Origin: Locusta migratoria
Taxonomy: Eukaryota > Arthropoda > Insecta > Orthoptera > Acrididae
Length of the DNA: 64,000 nt
Direction of reading: 5' to 3'
Assembly: GCA_026315105.1 (NCBI GenBank)
Contig: CM048745.1
Coordinates: 279,451,247-279,515,246 of the forward strand
The notes below the pieces were generated by a model. That model did no database searches. It was not told the origin of the DNA and saw only the letters and a program-made list of their open reading frames with translations. This document shows positions 22,995-34,799 of this stretch, in pieces. Numbering within the stretch: the first letter of the stretch is position 1; the number at the start of each line of letters is the position of its first letter. Made by a program: the position numbers and the translations under genes.

Positions 22995-23555
22995 AACAAG
23001 ATGTCAGTAAGCAAGTGTAGGCTTTTGTGGCCGTTATCACTGTCAAAAAAATTCTTCTGGGTATGAAACTGTATCATCATTTTTATAAAATCTACCAACT
23101 TTTCGGCCACTGCTGCAGGCGGCCTTCATCAGGGTCTGTGTCTGACTGTTGAGAGAGCTTGTGACTTATATAATTGTGCTAACAGCAGTTAGAGGAAGAG
23201 AGATGTAGTAGGTCTTTCTTTATTGTTGTTTATATCATTACATGTCATTGGTGGAAAAGGATGTCAACAATTAGTGTTTTCATAACGAGTTTTTCATGTG
23301 ATTGGAGTTTGCATTCTTCCCTCTTATTGGTGAAAATAGACGTCTTAGATCGGATTTGGCATTGGGAGTTGCTATTGGCGAGATAGACATGAGGGAACTG
23401 GCAGCGGTTATGGTGTGCCACTGTTTACTAGTTGCCTGGCACAGCCGCCAGCAGGCTGTGCTCTCCAGGGCGCCTGCGTGAGTCATTCTGCGTGCGGTCC
23501 TGTCTCGTAGTGTTGCATCTGCTGGCAGCCAAGACGCCAGAAGTGGGGCGCTTGG
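22995..23555 (-). mobile_element. Penelope-type terminal repeat unit with hammerhead, 561 bp
   Basis: It is bounded by a perfect 11 bp target duplication CTATTTCTATA (22984-22994 and 23556-23566), so it moved as one unit. The minus strand holds a GC-rich 5' part (23290-23555), a TATATAAG at 23172-23165, then a hammerhead core (23132-23101). It has no coding region. The layout, with a TATA-like box ~32 bases before the ribozyme, matches the end of the Penelope fragment at 26142-26227, so I read it as a solo or non-autonomous PLE terminal repeat. Confidence 0.7.
23093..23136 (-). ncRNA. Hammerhead ribozyme, well-preserved core
   Basis: Minus strand: ACC (stem I 5'), CUGAUGA (23132-23126), stem II with GGCC/GGCC arms, GAAA (23104-23101), AGUU, then GGU, which pairs with ACC. 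The core is canonical. Stem III is minimal, as in the PLE hammerheads described by Cervera and de la Pena. Predicted cleavage is just before GGU. Confidence 0.7.
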
Positions 23556-23836
23556 CTATTTCTATAGCTAGAGGTCTGCACGGATAAAAAAAGTGTTAGT
23601 CGCATCTGCACCACATCCGCAACCGCATCCGTGGCACTTTATCTGCATCCACAATTTCGTTATCTGCATTCTCAGATTTAAAGTTTTGAATGGGTAACAG
23701 TAATAGATAGCAGTATTTATAACCTTGGTATGTAATGATATAATTATTGTTAGAGTGTCATTTCTGCGAGAGATTAAGTACTTTTGACTTCTTGAATCAT
23801 GGTAACTGTTCTATACCTCCTCCAAAACAGTCTGCT

Positions 23837-24022
23837 GTGGCAGAACGGCCGAGTGCATTGAGGCACTACGCTACAACGTGTGAGGCCGTTCACCGTCGGG
23901 GGTTCAAATCCCCCCTCTGATATGGATGTTTGTGTCGTCCTTAGTATAAGCTAGTTCACAAGTAGTTTGTAAGCTTACTGACTGATGAGCCCCATAAGCT
24001 TTACAAACATTTGAAAATTTTT
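23837..24022 (+). mobile_element. SINE family A, copy 4
   Basis: Forward-oriented copy with box B-like GGTTCAAATCC near 23901 and the family tail CATAAGCTTTACAAACATTTG to about 24014. No clear target duplication was found. Confidence 0.8.
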
Positions 24023-24164
24023 GGAAACAGGCTATTCCAAACAGAAAACATTGGTGCTCTGGTCACACACAGTACTACAATGGGGGATGGCCAAAGAGGA
24101 TTGGATAGGTGTGGGGAAGTGGCAGATTAAGACTTGTGGTGTCTGGGAAAATACAATTTATTTC

Positions 24165-24800
24165 GTTATTAGTTTCTTGTGGTTTCTGGCTTCCCTGCCC
24201 GTGGCTCGGGCAGGCATTGCGAAAGGCAGGCAGAAGCACTGGCTAAGGCGCCAGGCCGGTATGTGAAAGCAGCTCGGATTCTGCTGACTCGAGCTGATTG
24301 CGGACCTCGCCCCAAACGAACTGCCTTGCTGTACGCCTCTCCCAGACGTAGCCTGATGACGTCTCGCTGCTTACAGGGGTCGTGGTGTCTAGTGGCGCCT
24401 GCTGAGCAAACCACCTTTCTGGCCCAGCCCGTGTGAAGACGTCGGAGGAGTGGCGGCCTTCCCGAGTCGCACAAGCTGAAGGTCCGCACTTTGATGCCGG
24501 CTGTCGGTGGCATGCTGCGCTGTTAGGTTGCGGCCGCGACATCCGGTGTAGAGACGTTCCCATCACGGCATTCTGCGTCACTGAACGCCCAGTGCCCAGT
24601 ACAGTGCCTTTAAGTACTGCTTTTCTGCTGAGCTGTTGTCCGGCATGAACCACTTGCGTACACCAAACTCTGAGGCTCTGCATACTGTCGGTCAATGGTC
24701 TCAGGTTGACGACCGCTTCGTCCCAGTTTCCAGGTACTGCCATCAGCAGACTTGTGTCATCACCTTCTGTTGCTACCGCCTTCTGCTGCTAGAACATGTA
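24165..24800. other. GC-rich unassigned block
   Basis: Base composition rises sharply over the AT-rich surroundings. Open frames on both strands (for example 24243-24743 minus, 166 codons) have no recognisable domain and look like the by-product of few AT-rich stops. It could be an LTR, a LINE 5' UTR or a CpG-rich promoter. I cannot choose. Confidence 0.35.
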
Positions 24801-25139
24801 CTTGCAAAAACTACAGTATAACTTCACTTATTGCTTACTAAAATTAACAAATATCTCCATGCCTCTACAGTTGCATTTCGGAGCCTGTGTGGTCGGAGCA
24901 CTATGTCAGGTGTTTAATACAGGCATCTTCTTAAATTTCAGTGGTTAAAACTGATAGACACAGAGGAAAATTTACTGTTTTTACATTAAAAAAACCGATC
25001 TTTAGGAGTTTTACAAAAGGGACACTTTATTTCCCCCATATTAACACACAAGAGGTTATGTAACACAAAGCAAAGCATGTCATTTCAATGTTAAGAATGC
25101 CATATACTTACAATTGGTAACTGATAGCAAAAATAGACA

Positions 25140-26060
25140 ATATCGGCTGTAGCTACGGCCAGCCTATACAATCTAACATTGCGTACCTTCCTAAATACGT
25201 TACTTTCACTGTACACAGTATCTGATTAGAAAAGTCGCCGTAAAACTGATGGCACACTAGGACACGCTGTGTATCGCAAACCGACGCACACAGATCTGTA
25301 TTTACACGCCAGCAGCTGCCACCATCCTTCACAAAATGCAGCCGTTCTGAAAATATTGGTGCACAGAGCACACTGGATATCGGATGGCGAGAACTTGGAA
25401 AAAAGGGCTCACACACCTCAAGGGCATCTTCAAAGCGAATGGATATTCCCAAAAACAGATTCGCAGAGCATTCAGTGTTAAACCGAGAATGCAAATAGAT
25501 GACCTGGAGGCAGAAGATAGCGTCATATCGAGAGCGTTCTTGCCCTGCGTGGGTGTTCTTTCTGCAAAGATCGGTAGAATTCTCCAAAGACATCAAGTTA
25601 AAGTAATCTTCCGGCCACCTATGAAGATCGCAGGATTAGTCGGATCTGTGAGAGATGATCCGTTGCTTAGAAAGTCTGGTGTGTATCAGATACCATGTGG
25701 AAATTGCGAATGTTCATATATAGGACAGACAACCCGCACTGTCCACGAAAGATGTGTCGAACATCGAAGATACACTCGTTTCTTACAGCTGTAGCAGAAC
25801 ATTGTTTACATAAAGGGCACTCAATGAATTACAGGGATGTGAAGATTTTAACACCTATATCTTCATTTTGGGACGCAATTTTTAAAGAAGCAGTAGAAAT
25901 TAGAATATTTGAAAATTTAATAAACAGAGATAATGGTTTTAATTTGGGCAAGGCGTGGAATCCTGCACTTAATGTAATAAAATTACAGATATGTCGACAA
26001 GGTGTTGCCACTACAGAACATATATCAATAACAGAATCGAACTCCTGATTCCTTTCGCCA
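25140..26060 (+). pseudogene. Penelope-like element ORF, C-terminal part with GIY-YIG
   Basis: Plus-strand coding sequence in shifting frames. 25269-25481 reads YRKPTHTDLYLHASSCHHPSQ, the segment after the polymerase motifs of Penelope-type reverse transcriptase. 25384-25794 contains the connector and the GIY-YIG endonuclease: GVYQIPCGNCECSYIGQTTRT near 25680-25745, with the R and E/H residues in VHERCVEHRRY. 25695-26048 completes the C-terminus. The polymerase core is missing (5' truncation) and at least two frameshifts are present. The GIY-YIG domain would nick the target DNA. A hammerhead follows at 26185. Confidence 0.8.
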
Positions 26061-26141
26061 CAGCGGGCGCGTGTGCTAAGTGTACCTTTTTGCCGCCGAC
26101 CAGCATCTGACACACGCATGCGCAGTGCCGCCGCGATGGTG

Positions 26142-26149
26142 TATATAAG
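26142..26149 (+). promoter_or_regulatory. TATA-like box before PLE hammerhead
   Basis: TATATAAG, 40 bases before the hammerhead core at 26189. The same box-to-ribozyme layout occurs at 23172-23165. This is inferred to be the promoter of the PLE terminal repeat. Confidence 0.45.
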
Positions 26150-26184
26150 ACTGCGCCTGGCAACTTGTCGACAGTCGTGGGACT

Positions 26185-26227
26185 CACTCTGAAGATGGCT
26201 GGACGATATGCGGCCGAAATATTAGTG
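26185..26227 (+). ncRNA. Hammerhead ribozyme, best-preserved in the window
   Basis: Stem I CACU (26185-26188) pairs perfectly with AGUG (26224-26227). CUGAAGA is at 26189-26195. Stem II pairs GGCUG with CGGCC across a ~9-base loop. GAAA is at 26216-26219, followed by UAUU, so the minimal stem III would be the palindrome AUAU and cleavage would fall after U26223. All core residues agree with a type I hammerhead. Cleavage has not been shown. Confidence 0.75.
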
Positions 26228-26289
26228 GAATATTTATTAATTGTGTGATGTATTTGTATGTTTATATTTTCCCTTGAAAACAATATCGA

Positions 26290-29200
26290 TGTTTTAAAAT
26301 GTTATCACTTCCCAGCACTTTACCACATTATGTTGACAAAAAACACACATTACAAAATTTGATTTGGCCGTCAGTAAAATTTAACGTTCTTGTTCTTGAA
26401 TGCCAACAATATGACTTTTTTTTATTATGGAATGTAACTCATAAGCTCACTTCCGAAACTAGCTACTTGGCTAAGCGATTTGACGTGATGGACAGTATGA
26501 GTTGGCCTTTAATATCATTTAGAATGCATGTTACATAATAAGCAAGTATGACTACACGAAAACAGAAAATGTGGCTTGAATCCTTGAAATAAAGATGGTG
26601 GTTGTTTGTGTCGTCACAAAGTTAAAATGAGTATAACTTTCTGGCAAAGCGAAAGTGTCGCCAGGTGATTGATGCCTCATAATTGTTTTCTGTTGATACT
26701 AGTAATGTTTGTGACAAAAGACAATGGCACCGTTTCTGTCTTGTGTAAACCTACATTAAAGCACGTGTATTCTAAAATACTCGAAGTTAGATTTCCGTCT
26801 GATTAGGAAATGAAGGATTACATTAAAATTTTTGTTGTCCCAATATTTCGTTGTTTATTTCCAAAAACGAAGCCATTTCGGAGTAGACTTAGGTGCTAAG
26901 AATTGAACAGAAGAGGACATAGCTACGAGTGGAACAAATAGTAGTAAAATTCATATTCTTCCTTATTACAATTATTTAGTTGTATATTTCCGTATATATG
27001 GTGATTGACAAGAGCTCTGTCTACCTATAGACAGCCCCTGCCTGTGTGCCTGATAGCATAGCTTGATACCTAGAGGCATCACCTATTGAAAACATGCTGA
27101 GAATAAAACAAACAGAACCTTTGAGAGACTAATACGAATCTTTTCTTGCAAACTAATGTTCGTATGCTGGGCTTTTCAGGTCGTGCTCAACGAGTACACT
27201 GGCAGTTACTTTCTAACCAAGGAAGCCGCTGTTCTCTGAAGATCGCCATATAGCTCGACTACAATCAATACTGGACGAAGCCTTACTCCTCGGCAGTTTA
27301 CTTCCACTTTTATTTCCAGTCTGTACATATTAGATTTTCTTGGTATGTGTGTTAGTTACAATAAACTGTTGTTGATTATTCAGTGAGTATACTTAAAAAA
27401 AGAGTGTTGTCAGGCAGGAAGAATATAAATTTTATTGCTGTTTTTTACAATGGAAGTAATTTAACCTGTCCTCGTAGGTTCTTGACAAAGCATATTCATC
27501 AAGACGTCAAGAAGAAGGCCACTTGCAATAGTCGCCAAAACGTCTGGTTACATTTATATATTGACAATACTGTCCAATGGTCAAAATAATTTTATAATAA
27601 TCGTAAGTAATTAGTCAAAACTTTGATGTAAGTGTTCAAATAATTAAGACAGATTATAACAATTAGTGGCAATGCCAGGAGTGGGCTGGGGTGGGCCTGG
27701 GCGCAATCAAATTTTCTTAGCCCATCCAAATTTCAGAATCATACAATATTTTATAAAATTTAAGCAACTGGTATACAGTTATAGGCGTACCGTAACTTGT
27801 TCTATTAATTTGTTAAAAGTTTCTGAATTGTTTTATATTAAAGCCGTAAAATGAAACGAATACATTTGACGCAGATTTTATGATGAAGTTAAAAATTGTC
27901 TATGGATTGATACATAGGCTGGCCCACATGCAACAATCTGTTTGCACACACCTCGTAAATCGTTGCGTGTGGACAGCTGATTTTCGCAGCTAAGTTATGT
28001 GCACATACCTGGAAGTTGGATTAGGACGTGTGTTCTGTGGGTTCAAATCACATTTGCACAGACAAGCTGGAACATGTGGTCAGGAGATCACTGCAAATTT
28101 GAGTCAGTGTAAACGTTTCTCGTTGTGTGTGAGCAGAAATGACAGAGAATAGCGGACATAGTCAGTGATCTGAGGAATTCACTGCTAAATTTATTGATAT
28201 TTGTCGAAGACGTGCTTCTTTATTGTAAGAGAAAATTAATGGATATATAGTGATACAGACAAATGAAGTAGCTGCGTACAATTCTCTCAAAGAGGAATTA
28301 CCATTAGTCGATTCTGCTGCAAACAGGGAATCTGTTATTAAAAGAATACTAAAAATAAATAAATAAATTCGTTCTTCACAGTACATCGCATAGAATTTTA
28401 GAAATCTTCATAACCTCTTCGCACTGGTATAGGAGGATACGAAGTTTACAGACCAAATCCATGGTATTTTAATAGTCACTGCCTAGACTATTTCGTCCAG
28501 ATTTTCCGTTCATGGTGTTTTGTTTGCAAGAGACGTTGCAAACAGCAACCATACCAGAATTTCCTCTATCTCTGAGAAAATAAATATACTCTGAAAAGAG
28601 CGTATTCGCTAGCCAGTGTGACTGTAGTCTGTACTGCAGAAGTGTTTTTCTAAACGACAGGTGGCGCACGGGAGAATTGCAGCGATCTGAATTCACGTCC
28701 TCACGCAACAGTTGAGCGCAGACATTTGCACAGAACTTTGAGCAGACATCCTTTCGTGTGGACCAGCCTGTACAAGCAAACGAACTAGTCATTCGATATA
28801 TCGAAGAAACGGTTCTTCCCCGATTTTGGTTAGCGTTTCCGCAAGTATTTTATAGTTTGAATTGAAGGCAAACAATAAAAGTTGTGGTCTGTGTTTTTTT
28901 TTCTTGGCGAGAATAATGTAGTTTTCTTTTATAGCAGATATCTTCAGTCGGCAGCGAAAAACGATTAAATCAAATGAGTACATTACAAAGTTTCCGTATG
29001 TAAGTGCAGAAACTGCAACGTTTTTTATTGGTCGAGAAAGGAAAAAGAAAACGTCAGTGAGAATGAAAGTAAAGATTTATTTTCTTTTCTTATCAGTAGC
29101 AAGTAGCAGCAGTGCCAAACCATCTGCTTCAATGAAATTCATACCGGTACGTACGTTGAATATAGTATTTTAAATGATTCTGCATTTTATATCTAAATTT
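26290..29200. other. Unassigned AT-rich DNA
   Basis: No gene or named repeat is supported. A stretch ending in AATAAA near 27360 could be an old LTR end, but I found no partner. Minus-strand frames at 28162-28792 show no domain. Confidence 0.35.
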
Positions 29201-29219
29201 CTCCGTTCCCAGACTCCGG

Positions 29220-29500
29220 GCACAAAAAGCGAATTGCTTATTATTGTAAGTGAGGGTTTCGTTAATTGGAAGAGAAACAGAATCTAATTCTTGCTTTAAA
29301 CGGTATGAGAACAGCTTCTCGCACAAAAACGCCGTCGTTGTTTGGGAGACATTGAAAAATTTGAAAAGTTGGTTTGGAGAGAAAGCATCTGTTTCTGCGT
29401 TTCTGGATGAAACAAACGCCTATGTTGTTAGAAGACAACAGAGGATATGAAGGAGTGATTGCTGATGTACGTTGATACACAGCCCTCGGTGAATAGTTCA
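29220..29500 (+). pseudogene. hAT/ZMYM1-like transposase fragment (tentative)
   Basis: Plus-strand translation gives SEGFVNWKR, then CFKRYENSFSHKNAVVVWETL, resembling the TTF-type zinc-finger region ('GF..WK...F..HE.S..H..AV..W') at the N-terminus of a hAT group annotated as ZMYM1-like. Only this module is recognisable. Weak evidence. Confidence 0.35.
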
Positions 29501-29592
29501 AAGATGTCATAATAAATCGAAATATAGTGCAAATATGGGAAATGTTTTCCACTTGACGGAACCTATAAGGGAATAATGATCCAAGTTTTTGG

Positions 29593-29609
29593 AAAAAAAA
29601 AAAAAAAAA
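29593..29609 (+). repeat. Poly(A) tract
   Basis: Run of 17 A. It may mark the 3' end of a retroposed sequence, but I could not define one. Confidence 0.85.
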
Positions 29610-30094
29610 CACCTTGAATCCAGAAGGGAAGTAAGCCTACATTCAATCGTGGTATATAAAATGAAATTATTAGTATCATGGGCAACATCATGCTACAAAC
29701 ATATCCCAAATGAACTGAAAGAAGCCCAATATTTTACTCTTAATGGTTGTTGACAAGTCAAAAAATTGCTAAAAAGCTGAGCAACTGTCAATTGTTATTT
29801 GGTACTATATAGATTTAGTACAAAAGGTTTCTAGGTATTGAACATGCAAAATGAAAAGACAATCTTCTTTGTTAGTTTGCACTACAAAGAATCTTGCAAA
29901 CTGTGGAGTTAAAATTGTTACACCAATTAGAAATGCAGATGATAAACGGGTAATGGACAAATATTTTATTCTAGAACTGACGTGTGATTATATTTTCACG
30001 CAATTTGGGTGCATAGATCCTGAAAAATCAGTACTCAGAACAACCACCACTAGCCTTAATAACGGCCATGATATGCATGGGCATTGAGTCAAAC

Positions 30095-30306
30095 TGAAGA
30101 TTCAACTGTTTGTAAATCTATCGGACCAAACTGCGTGGTCATCAGTCCGTAGCTTACAAACTACTTAAACTAAGGTAAACTAACCTAAGGACAAACACAC
30201 ACACACACACACACATATGCCCCAGGGAGGACTCGAACCTCTGACAGCGAGGAATCGTGCGCTCTGCAGTGAGGCTCCTTAGACTGCTCCGCTACTCCAC
30301 TGTGGC
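30095..30306 (-). mobile_element. tRNA-headed SINE, family C
   Basis: A reverse box B-like GACTCGAACCTCTGAC is near 30231, with an ACACAC run in the middle (30187-30215). It differs from family A in both head and body but shares the ATCAGTCC and CTTACAAACTACTTA tail elements. It is flanked by AGTCAAAC at 30087-30094 and 30307-30314 and splits the Tc1 transposase near its C-terminus. Confidence 0.75.
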
Positions 30307-30544
30307 AGTCAAACAGAGCTTGGATGGTGTGTACAGGTACAAATGCCCATGCAGCTTCAACACGATACCACGGTTCATCAAGATTAGTGACTGGCGTATT
30401 GTGATGAGCCAGTTGCTCGGCCACCATTGACCAAACGTTCTCAATTGGTGAGAGATCTGGAGAATGTGCCGGCCAGGGCAGCAGTCCAACATTTGCCGTA
30501 TCCAGAAAGGCCCGTACAGGACCTGCAACATGTGGTCATGCATT

Positions 30545-33500
30545 GTTGTTGTTGTGGTCTTCAGTCCGGAGACTGGTTTGATGCAGCTCTCCACAATACC
30601 CTATCCTGAGCAATCCTCTTCATCTCCACATAAGAGCGACAACCTACATCTGTCTGAATCTGCTTACTGTATCCATCTCCTGGTCTTCCCCTGCGATTTT
30701 TTCCCCATACACTTCCCTCCAACGCTAAATTCACAATTCCTTGATGTCTAAGAATGTGTCCTACCAATCTATCCCTTCTTTTAGTCAAGGTATGCCAGAA
30801 ATTTCTTTTCTCCCCAATTCTGTTCAGTACCTCCTCATTAGTTACGCGATCCACCTACCTAATCTTCAGCATTCTTCTGTAGCACCATATTTCAAAAGCC
30901 TCAATCCTCTTCCTGTCCGCACTGTTTATCGTCCATGTCTCACTCCCATACAAGGCAACACTCCATACAAATGCCTTCAGAAAGGACTTCCTTAGGCTTA
31001 AATCAATATTCGATGTTAATAAATTTCTCTTTTTCAAGAACGCTTTTCTACCCATTGCCATTCTGCATTTTATATCCTCTGTACTGCGACCATCATTTGT
31101 TATTTTACTGCCCAAGTAACAAAATTTATCTACCTCCTTTATTGCTTCGTTTCCCAATCTAATTCCTTCTGCATCAGCTGATTTTCTTACACTGCACTCC
31201 ATTACCCTAGTTTTGCTCTTGTTAATGTTCATCTTATATGCACCTTACAGCACACTGTCCATTCCATTCAGTTGCTCTTCCAGGTCCTCTGCTGTCTCTG
31301 ACATAATTACTATGTCGTCGGCAAAACGCAATGTTTTTAATTCTTCCCCCTGAACTTTAATTCCTTCACCAAATTTCTCCTTGCTTTCCTTTATAGCTTG
31401 CTCAATGTACAAATTGAACAACAATGGAGAAAGACTGCAACCCTGTCTTACTCCCTTTCCAACCACTGCATCCCTCTCATGCCCTCCTACAACCGCTGTC
31501 TGGTTTTTGTACAAGTTGTAGATAACCTTACGCTCCCTATATTTTACTCCTGCTTGCTTCAGAACTTGAAAGAGTTTATTCCAATCAACATTGTCAAAAG
31601 CCTTCTCCAAATCTACAAAAGCTAGAAATGTAGGTTTGCCTTTTCTTAATCCATCTTCTAGGACAAGCCGTAAAGTGAGTATTGCTTCCCGTGTTCCTAC
31701 ATTTCTCCTGAACCCAAACTGATCTTCCCCGAGGTCGGCTTCTACCAGCTTTTCTATCCTTCTGTATATAATTCGTATTAATATTTTGCAACCATGACTT
31801 ATTAAACTGATGGTTCTGTAGTTTTCACACCTGTCTGCACCTGCTTTCTTTGGAATAGGGATTATAACATTTTTCTTAAAGTCTATGGGTACTTCGCCTG
31901 TCTCATACATCTTACACACCAGGTGAAACAGGTTTGTCATAGCTGGTTCTCCCAGAGACTTCAGTAGCTCTGAGGGAATATCATCTACTCCAGGGGCCTT
32001 GTTTCGACTTAGGTCTTTCAGGGCTCTGTCAAATTCTTCTCTCAGTACAGTATCACCTATTACATCTTCATCTACATCCTCTTCCCTTCCTACAATATTG
32101 TCTCGAAGTACATTTCCTTTGTAGAGCTGCTCTATGTACTCTTTCCACCTTTCAGCTTTCCCTTCTTTGCTGAGAACTGGTTTTCCATCAGTGTCCTTGA
32201 TATTCATAGAGCTGTTTTTCTTATCCCCAAATGTTTCTTTTATTTTCCTGTAGGCTGTATCTATTTTTCCCCTATTTATACATTCTTCTACATCCTTGTA
32301 TTTGCCTTCTAGCCACTCCTGCTTAGCCATTTTGCACTTCCTGTCAATCTCATTTCTTAGTCGTCTGTACTCCATTTTTCCTGTTTCATTTACTGCATTT
32401 TTATATTTTCTCCTTTCATCGATTAAATTTAGTATCTCCTGTGATATCCAAGGATTTTTTGTAGGTCTTGCCTTCCTACCTATTTTGTCCTCTGCTACCT
32501 TCACTATTTCATCTCTCAATTTTACCCATTCCTCCTCTACTGTTTTATTTTCCCCTGTTTCTGTCAATTGTTGCCTAAAGCTCCCTCTAAAATTCTTAAG
32601 AACCTCAGGTTCCTTCAATTTATCCAGGTCCCATCTCCTTATTTTCCTACCTTTTTGTAGTTTCTTTAGTTTCAGCCTACAGTTCATAACCAACAAGTTA
32701 TGGTCAGAGTCTATATCTGCCCCTGGGTATGTCTTACACTGTAGAACCTGGTTCCGAAATCTATGTCTTACCATTATAAAATCTATCTGGTATCTTCCGG
32801 TGTCTCCTGGTCTCATCCACGTATACAACCTTCTTTTGTGATTCTTGAACCAGGTGTTTGTTGTAACTAAATTATGTTCTGTGCAAAATTCTACCAGGCG
32901 GCTTCCTCTTTCATTCCTTTTGCCCAGACCATATTCACCTACTATCCTCCCTTCCCTTCCTTGTCCTACTACCGAATTCCAGTCTCCCATAACAATTAAG
33001 TTTTCCTCTCCCTTAATTATCTGAATAATTTCCTTTAGCTCCTCATACATTTCTTCGATTTCCTCATCATCGGCAGAGCTAGTTGGCATATAAACCTGTA
33101 CTACTGTTGTTGGTGTTGGCTTCGTATCTATCTTGACAATGATAATGCGATCACTGTGCTGGTCATAGTGGTTTACCCGCATTCCTATTTTCTTATTCAT
33201 TATCAATCCTACTCCTGTGATAACCCCAACTGATTTTGTATTTATAATCCTGTACTCACCTGACCAGAAATCCTGTTCATCCTGCCATCGAACTTCACTA
33301 ATCCCCACTATATCTTACTTCAACCTATCCATTTCCCTTTTTAAATTTTCTAATTTTCCTACTCGATTAAGGGATCTAACATTCCACACTCCGACCTGTA
33401 GAATGCTAGTATTGTCTTTCCTGATGATCACATCCTCCTGAGTAGTCCCCGCCCGGAGATCCGAATGGGGGACTATTTTACCTCGGAATATTTTACCCGA

Positions 33501-33823
33501 GAGGATGCCATCATCATATGTTCATACAGTAGAGCTGCATGTCCTCGGGAAAGGTAACGACTGTTGTTTCCCCTTGCTTTCAGCCGTTCGCAGTAGCTGT
33601 GTGGCAAAGCCACATTAGCTGATGTTACAAGGCCAGCTCAGTCAATCATCCAGACTGTTGCCCCTGTAACTACTGAAAAGGCTGCTGCCCCTCTTCAGGA
33701 ACCACACGTTTGTCTGGCCTCTCCACAGATACCCCTCCGCTGTGGTTGCACCTACGGTACGGCTATCTGTATCATTGAGGTACGCATGCCACCCCACCTC
33801 GGCAATGTCTGTGGTTCATGGGA
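30545..33823 (-). mobile_element. RTE-type LINE, nearly complete
   Basis: It is bounded by a perfect 13 bp target duplication GTGGTCATGCATT (30532-30544 and 33824-33836), lying inside the Tc1-like element. The 3' end (minus strand) finishes in a short (CAA)n tail. The coding region reads in one frame over ~2.85 kb. The 5' UTR-like segment at 33420-33823 recurs in the fragment at 40160-40767. Confidence 0.88.
30561..33420 (-). pseudogene. RTE LINE ORF: endonuclease-reverse transcriptase
   Basis: One continuous frame interrupted only by three in-frame stops, at 33315-33317 (TAA), 31245-31247 (TAA) and 30855-30857 (TAG, where a Trp codon is likely). The N-terminal AP-type endonuclease shows GISEVRW, VMGDWNSVVG, RYQIDFIMV and DSDHNLLV. 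The reverse transcriptase shows NKAPGVDDIPSELL, AFVDLEKAFDNVDW, GVRQGCSLSPLLFN and RFADDIVIM (FADD catalytic box, about residues 662-665 counted from Met at 33308). The C-terminal part has FCYLGSKIT and KRRDRLVGHILRH. Host proteomes often mislabel such proteins as craniofacial development protein 2-like. There are no frameshifts, so insertion was fairly recent. Confidence 0.88.
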
Positions 33824-34799
33824 GTGGTCATGCATTATCCTGCTGAAATGTAGGGTTTCACAGGGATTGAATGAAGGGTAGACCCACGGGTCATAACACA
33901 TCTGAAATGTAATGAACACTGTTAAAAGTGCCTTTGATGCGAACAAGAGGTGACCGAGATGTATAACCAATGGACCCCATACCATCATGCCGGGTGATAT
34001 GCCAGTAAGTGATGACGAATACATGCTTCCAATGTACTTTCAATGCGACGTCGCCAAACACAGATGCAACCATCATGATGCTGTAAATAAGACCTGGATT
34101 GATCCGAAAAAATGACGTTTTGCCATTCGTGCACCCAGGTTCGTCATTGCGTACACCATCGCAGACACTCCTGTCTGTGATGCAGCGTCAAGGGTAACCA
34201 CAGCCATGGTCTCCGAGCTGATAGTTCATGCTGCTGTAAACCTTGTCGAACTGTTTGTGGAGATAGTTGTTGTCTTGCAAACGTCCCCATCTGTTGACTC
34301 AGGGAACGAGACATGGCTGCACAATCCGTTACAACCATGCGGATAAGAAGCCTGTCATCTCGACTGCTAGTTAGGATCCAGCAAGGCATTCCGTATTGCC
34401 CTCCTGAACCCACCAATTCCATATTATGCTAACAGTCATTGGATCGCGACCAACGTGAGCAGCAATGTCGCGATACAATAAAGTGCAATTGCGATAGGAT
34501 ACAATCTGACCTTTATCAAATTCCGAAATGTGATGGTACGCATTTCTCCTCCTTACACAAGGCATTACATCAACGTTTCATCAGGCAACGCCTGTAAACT
34601 GCTTTTTCTGCATGAGAAATCGGTTGGAAACTTTCCTCATGTCAGCGCATTGTAGGTGTAGGCACTGGCGCCAACTTTGTGTGAATGCTCTGAAGAGCTA
34701 ATCATATCACAGCATCTTCTTCCTGTCGGTTAAATTTTGCTTCTGTAGCATGCCATCTTCGTGGTTTAGCAAATTTAATGGCCAGGAGTGAATATATGA

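Larger units (their letters stand above)
30025..34566 (-). pseudogene. Tc1-like transposase, interrupted
   Basis: The N-terminal part (34566-34371) is a helix-turn-helix region: ISEFDKGQIVSYRNC, then IAAHVGRDPMTVSIIWNWW. The middle (34422-33752) is frameshifted and includes ARRPWLWLPLTLHHRQECL and SPGMMVWGPL, the region around the first two catalytic Asp residues. The C-terminal part after the LINE (30427-30320) has VAEQLAHHNTPVTNL. The final codons follow the SINE at 30086-30025. Stops and shifts occur throughout, so the protein is dead even without the two insertions. It belongs to the IS630/Tc1/mariner DDE group. Confidence 0.75.
29990..34790 (-). mobile_element. Tc1-like DNA transposon, split by an RTE LINE and a SINE
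   Basis: The minus-strand transposase is recognisable from 34566 down to 33837, then 30531-30315, then 30086-30025. A 3.3 kb LINE (30545-33823) and a SINE (30095-30306) lie between. Removing them leaves a transposon of about 1.3 kb, normal for Tc1. Outer terminal repeats were not resolved precisely; the edges are approximate. Confidence 0.75.

Noticed and set aside
24243..24743. 166-codon minus-strand frame as a gene
   Set aside because: No domain, overlapping frames on both strands, and explained by high GC content.
27180..27400. Solo LTR ending with AATAAA
   Set aside because: No TG...CA ends or target duplication could be defined.
32296..32841. 181-codon plus-strand frame
   Set aside because: It is the opposite-strand shadow of the RTE ORF.
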